Positions 1 through 8,983 are shown, counted from the first letter of the stretch. The stretch is DNA of 64,000 nt from Cupriavidus sp. AU9028 (GCF_019795295.1 NZ_JAIMCG010000003.1:124001-188000), one strand, 5' to 3'. Notes: generated by a model from the letters alone, not told the origin. Numbers and translations are program-made.

Positions 1-276
1 ATGTGCGGCATTCGGGCGCGCACGGGACACCACTGGCCAGCCCACCATGCTGCGAGCCCAATAGCGCTGCCGCACGGCGTGCGAGTCCAGATATTCCCGA
101 TGCTGAATCGGCTTGCGGCCTTTCCAGTTGCCATCGGCATCCCGATAGCCGGGAATACCGGACTCGGTGCTGATGCCGGCCCCGGTCAGCACCAGCAGAC
201 GCCTGTGCCGGCCGAGAAAATCCGCCAGCGCCGCGATCCGCGCCTGCATTGTCACGGCAGCATCGTCCGAAATCAT
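1..276 (-). CDS. NAD-dependent protein deacetylase, sirtuin family (partial; runs off the window)
   Basis: The first 92 codons of a sirtuin are read on the minus strand. Sirtuins remove acetyl or acyl groups from lysines using NAD+. The segment GAGISTESGIPGYRD (about residues 32-46) is the hallmark NAD-binding motif, followed by a DADGNWK stretch. The gene runs off the left edge, so the catalytic His and any zinc-binding Cys are not visible. The ATG at 276 overlaps the TGA of the upstream oxidoreductase-like gene as ATGA, so the two are probably translationally coupled. I infer the 276 start from this overlap and from the normal distance to the NAD motif. Confidence 0.85.
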   Translation of the reverse strand, partial: MISDDAAVTMQARIAALADFLGRHRRLLVLTGAGISTESGIPGYRDADGNWKGRKPIQHREYLDSHAVRQRYWARSMVGWPVVSRARPNAAH

Positions 277-581
277 GCCGCCGTTTCCCCGGGATGGCGT
301 GCCAGCCAATCGCGCAGCTCCTGGCGATAGCGCTCCATTTCCTCGTAATAGAAATCGAAAATGCACGGATCGCAGCCGCTGCCGCAACAGGCGTCGTCGT
401 CCGGACGATTGGGAGGCAGCGGGCGCGGGTCGTCGGCGGCGGGAGCAGTGGCTGGGGTCACGGGCACTTCAGCGGGATTTCTTTGCACGCTATCGAGTAT
501 ACGGCCAGCGCCGGATTCCTGCCGCCCGCGAGCGGGCAAGCCGCAGCCAATGACCGGAACACCGTTCGTTACTGCGGCCAT
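273..581 (-). CDS. Small oxidoreductase-like domain protein
   Basis: A 102-residue protein whose C-terminal half matches the short 'oxidoreductase-like' domain: a Pro-rich segment (PRPLPPNRPDDDA), then CCGSGCDPCIFDFYYEEMER. The four cysteines in CCxxxCxxC could bind a metal, but no activity is established for the family. The first 45 or so residues are low-complexity (Ala/Pro), and translation might begin further in. The stop codon overlaps the sirtuin start as ATGA. In similar genomes this domain often sits next to unrelated genes, so context adds little. Confidence 0.7.
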   Translation of the reverse strand: MAAVTNGVPVIGCGLPARGRQESGAGRILDSVQRNPAEVPVTPATAPAADDPRPLPPNRPDDDACCGSGCDPCIFDFYYEEMERYRQELRDWLARHPGETAA

Positions 582-831
582 CGATGCGGGAATCGGAATT
601 GCGGAAAATGCCGCTCATTTGGCTACGGGATGACTTTACCTAAAGTGCGCAGCTAAAGAGGAAAGCACGCCATTCGGGTTTTTAGGGATTATCACCATCT
701 CGACCGGCGCCATCGATCGATCATTTTCTGCACCGGTTTTCCTTGTCACGGATTGTGCGGCCGCCCGCAGGCTGTCGTAGCGACCGTGCCATCCCATCAA
801 CCTGGCGCGATTTTCAAACCTGATACTTACC

Positions 832-1209
832 ATGGTCGGCGATCCTCTCAAGCAATTCGGGCAACGCCTCACCTTTCTTCGCAAGCAGCGCGGGTGGTCC
901 CAGGAAAAACTGGCACTGGAGAGCGGTCTGGCGCGCTCCTATCTGAGCGGAATCGAACGCGGCCTCCGAAACGTCGCATTAATCAATATCTGCACCCTTG
1001 CCGATACGCTCGGCGTGCCGCCCTTCGAGATGCTCAAATTCTCCGAGGAAAACGGTGCCGTCAATGTCGAGGAACTGCGTTCGCCATTTTCGGGAGACGA
1101 AACGCCTGCCCAGCGCAATGTACGCAGGTATATGGCCAGACTGGACAGCGACGACCAGGACGTTGTGGCGGCGGTGGCACGGGCCCTGGCTCGCAAGCGG
1201 GCAGGGTGA
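832..1209 (+). CDS. XRE-family helix-turn-helix transcriptional regulator
   Basis: A 125-residue protein with one Cro/C1-type DNA-binding domain near the N terminus (about residues 7-64). The helix pair is visible in RGWSQEKLALESGLARSYLS followed by IERGLRNV, the usual recognition-helix sequence. There is no membrane segment and no recognisable ligand domain, and the C-terminal 50 residues are charged. ATG at 832 puts the domain at the expected distance from the start. About 250 bp of non-coding sequence lies upstream, with a few AT-rich stretches but no promoter I would call. It is transcribed away from the oxidoreductase-like gene. Target genes are unknown. Confidence 0.8.
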   Translation: MVGDPLKQFGQRLTFLRKQRGWSQEKLALESGLARSYLSGIERGLRNVALINICTLADTLGVPPFEMLKFSEENGAVNVEELRSPFSGDETPAQRNVRRYMARLDSDDQDVVAAVARALARKRAG

Positions 1210-1376
1210 TACGCAGGACGGCGGGCCGTCAGTGCTGTCACAGGCTGCGGTCCGCTCGCAGAAGCGGGCTGGTACCGATGCCGCAAGCCACCCTCTATCC
1301 CGCCGTGGAGACTGGCCGCTTCCATGGTGGCATGCCGGCCGGCAATGACACCGACCGATTGCCTGACTGACTCTTG

Positions 1377-2375
1377 CTAGACCTGTCCCGCCAGCTCCGG
1401 CGCCGCCTCACGGGTTCGCCCTGTCACCTCGTCGATCGCGCTCAGCACTTCCGCCACGGTGGGCACCACCCCGTTGTCGCCGACTGACACTGCCTGGCCG
1501 GGGGCGTCGACGCCGAAGTGTTCGCGGGAGGTGGCGGTGAACAGCATCACGCAGGGCTTGCACAAGGCGTGGGCCAGGTGGACGAAGCCGGTATCGGTGC
1601 CCACCACCAGGCTTGCGGCGTCGACGCGCTGGGCGCATTCGGTGATTGTCATCTTCGGCAGCACTTCGGCGCCCGGCATCCCCTCGGCAAGGACCTCCGA
1701 CTGCTGCCGCTCGGCATCCGACCCCCAGGGCAACTGGACTCGGTAGCCCCGCGCCTGCAATTCGCGGCCGACGGCGATCCACCGTTCGGCGGGCCACTTC
1801 TTGGCCTCGGCGGAGGTGGCGTGGAACAGCATGGCGCGTGGCACGCCGTCGGAATTCAGCGGCTGCGCAGGGGCTGGCACGCGGACTTCATACCGCTCTT
1901 CAGGGCTGATCGAATATCCGAGCGCCCTGGAGGCGACCAGCCGCATCTTGTAGCGGGCGGTCGCGTCGCCATGCGGGACGAAGATATCGGTGTAGAGCGC
2001 CTCCGCCCTGGCCTCGCCCAGGTACTGCGCGGCGTAGCCGAAGCGCTTGCGGGTCCGGGCCAGCCAGCCGACGATCGCGCTCTTGTAGACGCCGTGCACA
2101 TCGAGTACCGCGTCGTAGCGCTGCTGGCGCAACTCGCGCACCGCTCCCAGGATCGCCTTGAAATCCTTCCAGCTGTGCGACTTCTTGAAGCCGCGCAGCG
2201 GAGGCGCGATGACCCGGTCCACCCCGACGGTCCAGCGTGGAATATCGGCGCAGGATGCATCGGCCACCCAGTCGATGCTGGCCCCGGGAAAGGCATGCCG
2301 CAGGTCCCAGATCAGGGGTACCGTATGGGCCATGTCGCCCAGGGAAGTGATTTTGATGACGAGAATGCGCTTCAT
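1377..2375 (-). CDS. waaC: Lipopolysaccharide heptosyltransferase I
   Basis: A 332-residue GT9-family glycosyltransferase that adds the first heptose to Kdo in the LPS inner core at the cytoplasmic face of the inner membrane. Family marks include the N-terminal MKRILVIKITSLGDMAHTVP, the nucleotide-sugar region with TSAEAKKWPAERW, and VGTDTGFVHLAHAL near the C terminus. Length matches WaaC. The reading frame stays open far upstream, but those codons run through a palindromic repeat, so I start at ATG 2375; a second ATG directly before it (2378) is equally possible. The gene appears to be transcribed alone. WaaF is the main alternative, but the N-terminal sequence favours WaaC. Confidence 0.85.
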   Translation of the reverse strand: MKRILVIKITSLGDMAHTVPLIWDLRHAFPGASIDWVADASCADIPRWTVGVDRVIAPPLRGFKKSHSWKDFKAILGAVRELRQQRYDAVLDVHGVYKSAIVGWLARTRKRFGYAAQYLGEARAEALYTDIFVPHGDATARYKMRLVASRALGYSISPEERYEVRVPAPAQPLNSDGVPRAMLFHATSAEAKKWPAERWIAVGRELQARGYRVQLPWGSDAERQQSEVLAEGMPGAEVLPKMTITECAQRVDAASLVVGTDTGFVHLAHALCKPCVMLFTATSREHFGVDAPGQAVSVGDNGVVPTVAEVLSAIDEVTGRTREAAPELAGQV

Positions 2376-2508
2376 CATTCGGCCAGCGGAGTCTGCGGCA
2401 AGCGTCGCTGTTTTTGGGAAGGCGCTAGTATGCCGCAGTCCCGTGCCGGCTTCTGAAAAAGCGCGTAACGGCTGGTAAGCCGGTGGCGTTGCTGCCACCC
2501 CCGAACTA

Positions 2509-2612
2509 CCCTCTCCCCCGGCCCCGCTCCCGCAAGCGGGCGAGGGGAGCAAACCGCAGGTTATGGGGGCCGGGGGCCGGCGTCCCTCTCCCGGCAAGCG
2601 GAAGAGGGAGCA
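2509..2612. repeat. Dispersed palindromic (REP-like) repeat, GC-rich
   Basis: The waaC-glpV intergenic region holds inverted repeats of the type CCCTCTCCC...GGGAGAGGG followed by AGCAAA. One runs from ACCCTCTCCCCCGGCCCC to GCGAGGGGAGCAAA and a second from CCCTCTCCCGG to GGAAGAGGGAGCAA. The same sequence type recurs at 41820-41998. It looks like a bacterial REP element. The frames open across it are by-products of its composition. Confidence 0.75.
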
Positions 2613-2635
2613 AGACGCTCGCTCCAATGCCCCGC

Positions 2636-4405
2636 CTACCGGACTTTGCCCTCCTTCCAGGCCTGCAGCAGCTTGTCGTAAGGAATGGTCTCGCCTTTCG
2701 GCTTTTCGTTGGCGAGCTTTTTCCACGGCGCATGCTGATCGGACAGCCACTTGGCCGGATCGGTCCTGGGGTTGAGCTTTGGCGCGCATTGGGCCATGCC
2801 GGCTCGCTGCAGCCGGGCCATCACCTGGTCCATCTCGTCCGCCAGCGTGTCCATTGCCTGCTGCGGGCTCTTTTCATTGGTGACGGCCGTTGCGACGTTC
2901 TTCCACCACAGCTGCGCGAGCTTGGGGTAGTCGGGCACGTTGTTGCCGGTCGGGGTCCACGCCACGCGCGCGGGGCTGCGATAGAACTCGATCAGGCCGC
3001 CGTAGCGCGCGGCATTTTTCGTCAGGTAGTCGTGATGGATGTCGCTGTCGCGGATGAAGGTCAGGCCGGTCAGCGACTTCTTCAGCGACACGGTCTTGGA
3101 GGTGACGAACTGCGCGTACAGCCAGGCGCCGGCAAGGCGATTCGGGTCGGTGCTCTTGAAGAAGGTCCACGAGCCCACGTCCTGGTAGCCGTTCTGCATG
3201 CCCTGCTTCCAGTACGGCCCATACGGCGACGGCGCCATCCGCCACTTCGGTGACCCGTCGGCATTGACCACCGGCAGGCCCTTCTTCGTCATGTCGGCGG
3301 TGAAGGCGGTGTACCAGAAGATCTGCTGCGCGACCTGCCCCTGCGCCGGCACCGGGCCCGCCTCGGAGAACGTCATCCCCATCGCCTGCGGCGGCGCGTA
3401 CTTCTTCATCCAGTCGATGTACTTGGTCAGGGCGTAGACGGCTGCCGGACTATTGGTGGCGCCGCCGCGCGCGACCGAGGCGCCTACCGGGGTGCACTTG
3501 TCCTCGGCGACGCGGATTCCCCACTCGTCCACCGGCATGCCGTTGGGCAGGCCGCGGTCGGCAGTGCCGGCCATCGACAGCCAGGCGTCGGTGAAGCGCC
3601 AGCCGAGCGACGGGTCCTTCTTGCCGTAGTCCATATGGCCATAGACCTTCTTGCCGTCGATCTCCTTGACGTCATTGGTGAAGAAGTCGGCGATGTCCTC
3701 GTAGGCCGACCAGTTGGTGGGTACGCCCAGGTCGTAGCCGTACTTGGCGCGAAAGCGCTCCTGCAAGTCCTTGCGGGCGAACCAGTCGGCGCGGAACCAG
3801 TACAGGTTGGCAAACTGCTGGTCCGGCAGCTGATACAGCTTGCCGTCCGGCGCGGTGGTGAACTTGGTGCCGATGAAGTCCTTGATGTCCAGATCGGGAT
3901 TGGTCCATTCCTTGCCGGCCCCACCCATGTAGTCCGACAGTGGCAGGATGGCGCCATAACGGTAGTGCGTGCCGATCAGGTCCGAGTCCGAAATCCAGCC
4001 GTCGTAGATGGAGCGGCCGGACTGCATCGACGTCTGCAGCTTCTCGACGACGTCGCCCTCCTGGATCAGGTCGTGGTTGACCTTGATGCCGGTAATCTCC
4101 TCGAACGCGCGCGCCAGCGTCTTCGCCTCGTACTCGTGGGTAGTGATCGTCTCCGACACCACGTTGATCTGCGTGACGCCCTTTGCCTTCAGTTTTGCCG
4201 CGGCGTCGATGAACCACTTCATTTCCGTCATCTGCCGGTCCTTGCTCAGCGAGGACGGCTGGAACTCGTTGTCGATCCACTTCCTCGCCTCCGCTTCGCC
4301 GGCCCAGGCGGCCGGCGCGCAAGCCAGCGCGGCGGCGAGCGCGAGGGCGCGCACCGCCCCGCCCGCTGCCCGCACCGGCCTCGCTTCTGCTATCAGCGCC
4401 TTCAT
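2636..4405 (-). CDS. glpV: Glycerol ABC transporter, periplasmic substrate-binding protein (GlpV-like)
   Basis: A 589-residue exported binding protein of the extracellular solute-binding type. A signal peptide is clear: positively charged start, hydrophobic core ALALAAALACAPAAWA, cleavage after AWA near residue 35. The mature region has a family-1-like periplasmic fold (KVNHDLIQEGDVVEKLQTS, IYDGWISDSDLIGTHYRYG). It is longer than typical sugar-binding proteins (about 420 residues), which fits the GlpV group. It is the last gene of the glpSTPQUV operon, about 100 bp after glpU. Glycerol as substrate is inferred from neighbours (glpR, glpK, glpD) and the likeness to the rhizobial glpSTPQUV system. 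Confidence 0.85.
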   Translation of the reverse strand: MKALIAEARPVRAAGGAVRALALAAALACAPAAWAGEAEARKWIDNEFQPSSLSKDRQMTEMKWFIDAAAKLKAKGVTQINVVSETITTHEYEAKTLARAFEEITGIKVNHDLIQEGDVVEKLQTSMQSGRSIYDGWISDSDLIGTHYRYGAILPLSDYMGGAGKEWTNPDLDIKDFIGTKFTTAPDGKLYQLPDQQFANLYWFRADWFARKDLQERFRAKYGYDLGVPTNWSAYEDIADFFTNDVKEIDGKKVYGHMDYGKKDPSLGWRFTDAWLSMAGTADRGLPNGMPVDEWGIRVAEDKCTPVGASVARGGATNSPAAVYALTKYIDWMKKYAPPQAMGMTFSEAGPVPAQGQVAQQIFWYTAFTADMTKKGLPVVNADGSPKWRMAPSPYGPYWKQGMQNGYQDVGSWTFFKSTDPNRLAGAWLYAQFVTSKTVSLKKSLTGLTFIRDSDIHHDYLTKNAARYGGLIEFYRSPARVAWTPTGNNVPDYPKLAQLWWKNVATAVTNEKSPQQAMDTLADEMDQVMARLQRAGMAQCAPKLNPRTDPAKWLSDQHAPWKKLANEKPKGETIPYDKLLQAWKEGKVR

Positions 4406-4504
4406 CGATGTCTCCTCGAATAGCCCTTCCCGGCAATGGTGGGCCGCGGTCCGGGAAGGACAGGCCGCGGCTCGATTCGGTGCAGGGGCGCGTGCCGCCT
4501 TGCT

Positions 4505-4813
4505 TCAGCCCTTGCGCATGACGAGCGCCAGCACCAGCATCGATGCGACGAAGCTGAACCACAGCGAAGGCTCTTCTTCCAGCGAGAACCAGCCGACCAT
4601 CGCCTCGCCAAGGCCCACCCACGCCAGGTTGATCCACGCGGCGATCATCAATCCGATGAACAGGCGGTCGCCCCGCGTGGTGGGAATGGGCAGGAAGCCC
4701 TTGCGCATCGCCGAGGGCGAGCGCAGCTCCCACACCGTCATCCCGATCAGCATCGCCGCCACGCAAATGAAGAACACCGCGACGGGGGTGGTCCAGACCA
4801 TCCAGTTGAGCAT
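4505..4813 (-). CDS. glpU: Small DUF2160 inner-membrane protein of the glycerol transporter operon
   Basis: A 102-residue membrane protein with about three hydrophobic helices (TTPVAVFFICVAAMLIGMTV, FIGLMIAAWINLAWVGLG, LWFSFVASMLVLALV). The sequence has DUF2160 character, including the conserved RGDRLFIGLM segment. In rhizobial glycerol ABC operons the gene at this place is glpU, whose role is unknown. ATG at 4813 is preceded by a good ribosome-binding site (GCAGGAGA). The reading frame extends upstream into the glpQ-glpU gap, but those residues are not membrane-protein-like. Confidence 0.75.
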   Translation of the reverse strand: MLNWMVWTTPVAVFFICVAAMLIGMTVWELRSPSAMRKGFLPIPTTRGDRLFIGLMIAAWINLAWVGLGEAMVGWFSLEEEPSLWFSFVASMLVLALVMRKG

Positions 4814-4850
4814 CGCATCTCTCCTGCAAAACGGCAGACGGCGGCGGGCT

Positions 4851-5675
4851 TCATACCCGCCCCATGGCAAACCCCTTGGCGATGTAGTGCCGCACGAACC
4901 AGATGACGATGCCGCCGGGCACGATGGTCAGCACGCCCGCGGCGGCCAGCACGCCCCAGTCCATGCCGGAGGCCGATACCGTACGGGTCATGGTGGCGAC
5001 GATGGGCTTGGCGTTGACCGAGGTCAGCGTGCGCGCCAGCAGCAGTTCGACCCAGCTGAACATGAAGCAGAAGAACGCCGCGACGCCGACGCCGGCCTTG
5101 ATCAGCGGCAGGAAGATCGTCAGAAAGAAACGGGGGAACGAATAGCCATCGACGTAGGCGGTCTCGTCGATCTCGCGCGGCACGCCGGACATGAACCCTT
5201 CGAGGATCCACACCGCCAGCGGCACGTTGAAGACCAGATGCGCCAGCGCCACGCCCAGATGCGTGTCCATCAGCCCCACGCTCGTGTAGAGCTGGAAGAA
5301 CGGCAGCAGGAAGACCGCGGGCGGCGTCATGCGGTTGGTCAGCAACCAGAAGAACACGTGCTTGTCGCCGATGAAGCGGTAGCGGGAAAACGCATACGCG
5401 GCCGGCAGCGCCACCGCCACCGAGATCACGGTATTGAGCAGCACGTAGATCAGCGAGTTGATGTAGCCCGAATACCAGGACGGATCGGTGAAGATCGTGC
5501 GGTAGTGCGCCAGCGTGGGCTGCGACGGCCACAGCGACAGGGTCGACAGGATCTCCTGGTTCGTCTTGAACGACATGTTCAGCATCCAGTAGATGGGCAG
5601 GATGGCGAACGCCAGATAGATCAGCAGGAATACCGGCCGCCACCAGGCGCCACGGTCCATGTCGCTGTCATGCAT
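4851..5675 (-). CDS. glpQ: Glycerol ABC transporter permease (GlpQ-like)
   Basis: A 274-residue inner-membrane permease of the MalG type. About six transmembrane helices are visible, from VFLLIYLAFAILPIYWMLNM to VLTIVPGGIVIWFVRHYI. The cytoplasmic EAA loop that docks the ATPase is seen as EIDETAYVDGYSFPRFFLTIFLP. ATG at 5675 has a strong ribosome-binding site (GAGGAGGT) and overlaps the end of glpP by 8 bp, so the two permeases are likely translationally coupled. The name follows gene order in the glycerol transporter operon and must not be confused with glycerophosphodiesterase GlpQ. Confidence 0.85.
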   Translation of the reverse strand: MHDSDMDRGAWWRPVFLLIYLAFAILPIYWMLNMSFKTNQEILSTLSLWPSQPTLAHYRTIFTDPSWYSGYINSLIYVLLNTVISVAVALPAAYAFSRYRFIGDKHVFFWLLTNRMTPPAVFLLPFFQLYTSVGLMDTHLGVALAHLVFNVPLAVWILEGFMSGVPREIDETAYVDGYSFPRFFLTIFLPLIKAGVGVAAFFCFMFSWVELLLARTLTSVNAKPIVATMTRTVSASGMDWGVLAAAGVLTIVPGGIVIWFVRHYIAKGFAMGRV

Positions 5676-6549
5676 GCGGCACCTCCTCGGCAATCGTGCC
5701 CGCCCGCTGCATCCAGTTATAGAGGACAAAGCACAGCAGCAGGATGATCAGGAAGTAGACGATGGAGAAAGCGGCCGCAGGCCCCAGGTCGAACTGGCCC
5801 ACCGCCTTCTGCGTCAGGTACTGCGACAGGAAGGTGGTGGCGTTGCCCGGCCCGCCGCCGGTCAGCACGAACGGTTCGGTATAGATCATGAAGCTGTCCA
5901 TGAAACGCAGCAGCACCGCGATCATCAGTACGCCGCGCAGCCGCGGCAGCTGGATATGCCGGAACACCGCCCAGCGGCTGGCCCCGTCGATGCGCGCCGC
6001 CTGGTAGTAGGCGTCGGGAATGGCGCGCAACCCGGCGTAGCACAGCAGTCCGACCAGCGGCGTCCAGTGCCAGACGTCCATCACCAGCACGGTGACCCAG
6101 GCGTCGAGCGCATTGCCGGTGTAGTTGTAGTCGAACCCCATGCCCGCCAGCGCGGCGCCGAGCAGGCCGATATCGGTGCGCCCGAAGATCTGCCAGATGG
6201 TGCCCACGACGTTCCACGGAATCAGCAGCGACAGCGCCACCAGCACCAGCACCGCCGAGGCGCGCCAGCCGCGCGCCGGCATCGCCAGCGCCAGCAGGAT
6301 GCCCAGCGGAATCTCCACCAGCAGCACCGCCAGCGAGAAGCCGAGCTGACGCAGCAGCGCCGCGTGCAGTTCATCGTCGCGCAGCACCGCGCGGAACCAC
6401 TCGGTGCCGACGAACACGCGCCGATCGGGCGAGATGATGTCCTGCACCGAGTAGTTGACGATGGTCATCAGCGGCACGATCGCCGAAAAGGCAACGCAGA
6501 TCACCACCGGCAGCACCAGCAGCCAGGCCTTCTGGTTGATCGGCTTCAT
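5668..6549 (-). CDS. glpP: Glycerol ABC transporter permease (GlpP-like)
   Basis: A 293-residue inner-membrane permease of the MalF/UgpA type. The start MKPINQKAWLLVLPVVICVAF leads straight into the first membrane helix, and about six helices follow. The EAA loop is seen as DAYYQAARIDGASRWAVFRHIQLP. It pairs with GlpQ to form the channel. The ATG at 6549 overlaps the glpT stop as ATGA, so translation is probably coupled. Assignment to glycerol rests on the operon. Confidence 0.85.
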   Translation of the reverse strand: MKPINQKAWLLVLPVVICVAFSAIVPLMTIVNYSVQDIISPDRRVFVGTEWFRAVLRDDELHAALLRQLGFSLAVLLVEIPLGILLALAMPARGWRASAVLVLVALSLLIPWNVVGTIWQIFGRTDIGLLGAALAGMGFDYNYTGNALDAWVTVLVMDVWHWTPLVGLLCYAGLRAIPDAYYQAARIDGASRWAVFRHIQLPRLRGVLMIAVLLRFMDSFMIYTEPFVLTGGGPGNATTFLSQYLTQKAVGQFDLGPAAAFSIVYFLIILLLCFVLYNWMQRAGTIAEEVPHA

Positions 6550-7661
6550 GACACCAGTTCCTCGTTGACGTAGTAGCAGGTGTGACGGTGGAACAGCGAA
6601 AACCAGGCAGGCTCGCCGGCGCGCAGCGTCACGGCCTGGTCGCCCAGGCGCGCGCGCAGCAGGCTGCTGGCGCCGTCCGCACTCTCGACATGGGCGGGCC
6701 GCGCCGTCGCGAGCCAGTAGGTGCCGACATCCTGCACACGGTCGATGGTGACCGGCACCGCTTGCGGATCGTCCGGCGCGGCCAGGCCGACATACTCCGG
6801 TCGAACGCCGATGGTGAAGGTGCCGGCGGCCTGCAGGCGGGCCGCGAGCGCGGCGTCGGCCGGCGGGGCATAGCGCCGCCCTGCCGCCTCGATGAAGCCG
6901 TCACGCCACCGCCCGGCCAGGAAGTTCATCCCCGGCGAGCCGATGAAGTGCCCGACGAAGGTGTGGGCCGGACGCTCGAACAGCGCGTCCGCGGTGCCCG
7001 CCTGCACCGCCTTGCCGCGCGACATCACCAGTACCTGTTCGGCGAAGGTCAGCGCCTCGGTCTGGTCGTGGGTGACGTAGATCAGGGTCAGCCGGAACTC
7101 GCGGTGGATCTCCTTGAGCTTGCGCCGCAGCTGCCATTTGAGGTGGGGGTCGATCACCGTCAGCGGCTCGTCGAACAGGATCGCCGACACATCCTGGCGC
7201 ACCAGGCCCCGTCCCAGCGAGATCTTCTGCTTGGCGTCCGCCGACAGTCCGCTGGCCTGGCGGTCCAGCACCGCCGACAGCTCCAGCATCTCGGCCACAC
7301 GGCCGACCCGCGCGCGGATCTGCTGCGCTGGAATGCGCCGGTTGCGCAGCGGAAAGGCCAGGTTCTCGCCGACCGTCATGGTGTCGTAGATCACCGGGAA
7401 CTGGAATACCTGGGCGATATTGCGCTGCTGCGGGGTATCGCGCGTGACGTCGCGGCCGTCGAACAGCACCTTGCCCTGCGAGGGTTGCAGCAGCCCCGAA
7501 ATGCAGTTCAGCAGCGTGGTCTTGCCGCAGCCCGAGGGGCCCAGCAGCGCATAGGCGCCGCCGTCCTCGAAGGTAAAGCGCAGCGGCAGCAGCGCATAGT
7601 CCTCGTCCGCGGCGGGATGCGCGCGATAGCTGTGGGCGAGATCCAGGTCGATCCTGGCCAT
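6546..7661 (-). CDS. glpT: Glycerol ABC transporter ATP-binding protein (GlpT-like)
   Basis: A 371-residue ABC ATPase with a C-terminal MOI/TOBE regulatory domain. Walker A is canonical (GPSGCGKTT, about residues 37-45) and Walker B is AILFDEPLTVIDP. The ABC signature is unusual: LSADAKQKISLGRG instead of LSGGQQQRVALARA. I believe this degenerate signature is typical of the rhizobial GlpT group. It forms a heterodimer with GlpS, in which one ATP site would then be composite. ATG at 7661 is one base before the glpS stop. This is not the MFS glycerol-3-phosphate transporter of E. coli that carries the same name. Confidence 0.85.
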   Translation of the reverse strand: MARIDLDLAHSYRAHPAADEDYALLPLRFTFEDGGAYALLGPSGCGKTTLLNCISGLLQPSQGKVLFDGRDVTRDTPQQRNIAQVFQFPVIYDTMTVGENLAFPLRNRRIPAQQIRARVGRVAEMLELSAVLDRQASGLSADAKQKISLGRGLVRQDVSAILFDEPLTVIDPHLKWQLRRKLKEIHREFRLTLIYVTHDQTEALTFAEQVLVMSRGKAVQAGTADALFERPAHTFVGHFIGSPGMNFLAGRWRDGFIEAAGRRYAPPADAALAARLQAAGTFTIGVRPEYVGLAAPDDPQAVPVTIDRVQDVGTYWLATARPAHVESADGASSLLRARLGDQAVTLRAGEPAWFSLFHRHTCYYVNEELVS

Positions 7662-7662
7662 G

Positions 7663-8808
7663 TCAGCGCGCTCCGCCGTCGGTCGCCGGCTGACCGCCCA
7701 GCCCCGGCCGGGCTGGCGCGACGATGCGCCGGCCGTCCCGATCGAACAGGTAGAGCCTGGCCGGATCGACGCGTACCGTGACCCGGTCCCCCAGCGCGAG
7801 CTCCAGAACCCCCGGCACCTGCACCACCAGGCTGCCCACGCGGGTGTCCAGGTGGACGAAGGTGTCCGACCCGGACAGCTCGGCGAGCGCGACCTGGCCC
7901 TGCAGCCTTTCGTCGGGGGATCCGCCGGCGGCCCCAAGGTCGGGCGCAGCGGCTTGCGCGCCATCGATGCGCAAGGCGCCGGCGCGCACGCCGAGCGTGA
8001 CGGGCCCGGTGTAGGAGGTCTGGGTGCCAGGCGGCAACGCCATGCCGATGCCCTCTCCCAGCCAGATGCGCCCGTCGCGCAGCTCACCGGGCAGCAGATT
8101 CATCGGCGGGTCGCTGAGCGCGCGCGCGACCCGCAGCGAATCGGGATAGTGGAACACCTGCGCGGTGGGCCCGTATTGCAGGAGCTCGCCCGCGTCGAGC
8201 ACCGCGGTATGGCCGCCCAGCAGCAGCGCCTCGGCCGGCTCCGTGGTGGCGTAGACCACGGTGGCGTCGCCCTGCTCGAACAGATGCGTCAGCTCTTCGC
8301 GCAACTCCTCGCGCAGCTTGTAATCCAGGTTGACCAGCGGCTCGTCCAGCAGCATCAGCGGCGCGCCCTTGGCCAGCGCCCGCGCCAGCGCGACGCGCTG
8401 CTGCTGCCCGCCCGAGAGCTCCGCCGGAAGGCGCTCGAGCAGATGATCGATATGCAGTTTGCCGGCCAGCGCCCGCACGGCGCCGTCGATCCCGCGCGCG
8501 CCGCGCAGCCGCAGCGGCGAGGCGATGTTGTCGAACACCGTCATCGACGGATAGTTGATGAACTGCTGGTAGACCATGGCGACATTGCGCCGGCGCACCG
8601 GCGTGCCGGTGACATCCGCGCCGTCCACCAGCACGCGGCCGGCGCTGGGCCGGTCCAGCCCCGCCATCACCCGCATCAGCGAGGTCTTGCCGGCGAGCGT
8701 GGCGCCCAGCAGCACCGTGACCATGCCCGGCACCGGCGCCAGTGACATGGGATACAGATGAACCTGCGAACCTGCCTGCTGCGCAATGCCATCCAGAGTC
8801 AGCTGCAT
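7663..8808 (-). CDS. glpS: Glycerol ABC transporter ATP-binding protein (GlpS-like)
   Basis: A 381-residue ABC ATPase, first gene of the glpSTPQUV operon. The Walker A is atypical (GATLAGKTSL in place of GxSGxGKST) but keeps the Lys-Thr pair. The signature LSGGQQQRVALARALA and Walker B LMLLDEPLVNLD are canonical, and the H-loop His is replaced (VVYATTEPAEAL, where THD is usual). GlpS and GlpT therefore each carry a different degenerate element, which suggests an asymmetric ATPase pair. A C-terminal TOBE-like domain follows. ATG at 8808 is chosen over the in-frame upstream ATG at 8913, because the latter adds non-conserved sequence overlapping the promoter region. Confidence 0.85.
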   Translation of the reverse strand: MQLTLDGIAQQAGSQVHLYPMSLAPVPGMVTVLLGATLAGKTSLMRVMAGLDRPSAGRVLVDGADVTGTPVRRRNVAMVYQQFINYPSMTVFDNIASPLRLRGARGIDGAVRALAGKLHIDHLLERLPAELSGGQQQRVALARALAKGAPLMLLDEPLVNLDYKLREELREELTHLFEQGDATVVYATTEPAEALLLGGHTAVLDAGELLQYGPTAQVFHYPDSLRVARALSDPPMNLLPGELRDGRIWLGEGIGMALPPGTQTSYTGPVTLGVRAGALRIDGAQAAAPDLGAAGGSPDERLQGQVALAELSGSDTFVHLDTRVGSLVVQVPGVLELALGDRVTVRVDPARLYLFDRDGRRIVAPARPGLGGQPATDGGAR

Positions 8809-8900
8809 GGAGTCTCCGTGCTGGTCCTTCGATGCCCCGGCAGGTGGGCAACCGGCCGGTGGTATCCGCCTGTTTTCTATGCGCGATTCATGCTGCTCTG

Positions 8901-8975
8901 CTCGTTTTAGCAAACAAAGGAACGGAAAACAATATTGCGACGCATCATTTTATTTTCGTTTTTGTTTGATCTAGA
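8901..8975. promoter_or_regulatory. glpS/glpR divergent promoter and putative GlpR operator region
   Basis: The 175-bp region between divergent glpS and glpR has an AT-rich core. It carries AACGGAAAA (8921-8929) and its near inverted copy TTTTCGTTT (8953-8961), plus CTCGTTTTAG at 8901. These resemble the TTCG/CGAA-centred half-sites of DeoR-family GlpR proteins. Binding is inferred from sequence and position only. Confidence 0.45.
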
Positions 8976-8983
8976 ATGCGAAC

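Noticed and set aside
636-884. 82-residue minus-strand ORF
   Set aside because: It overlaps the start of the XRE gene, has no ribosome-binding site and no family resemblance.
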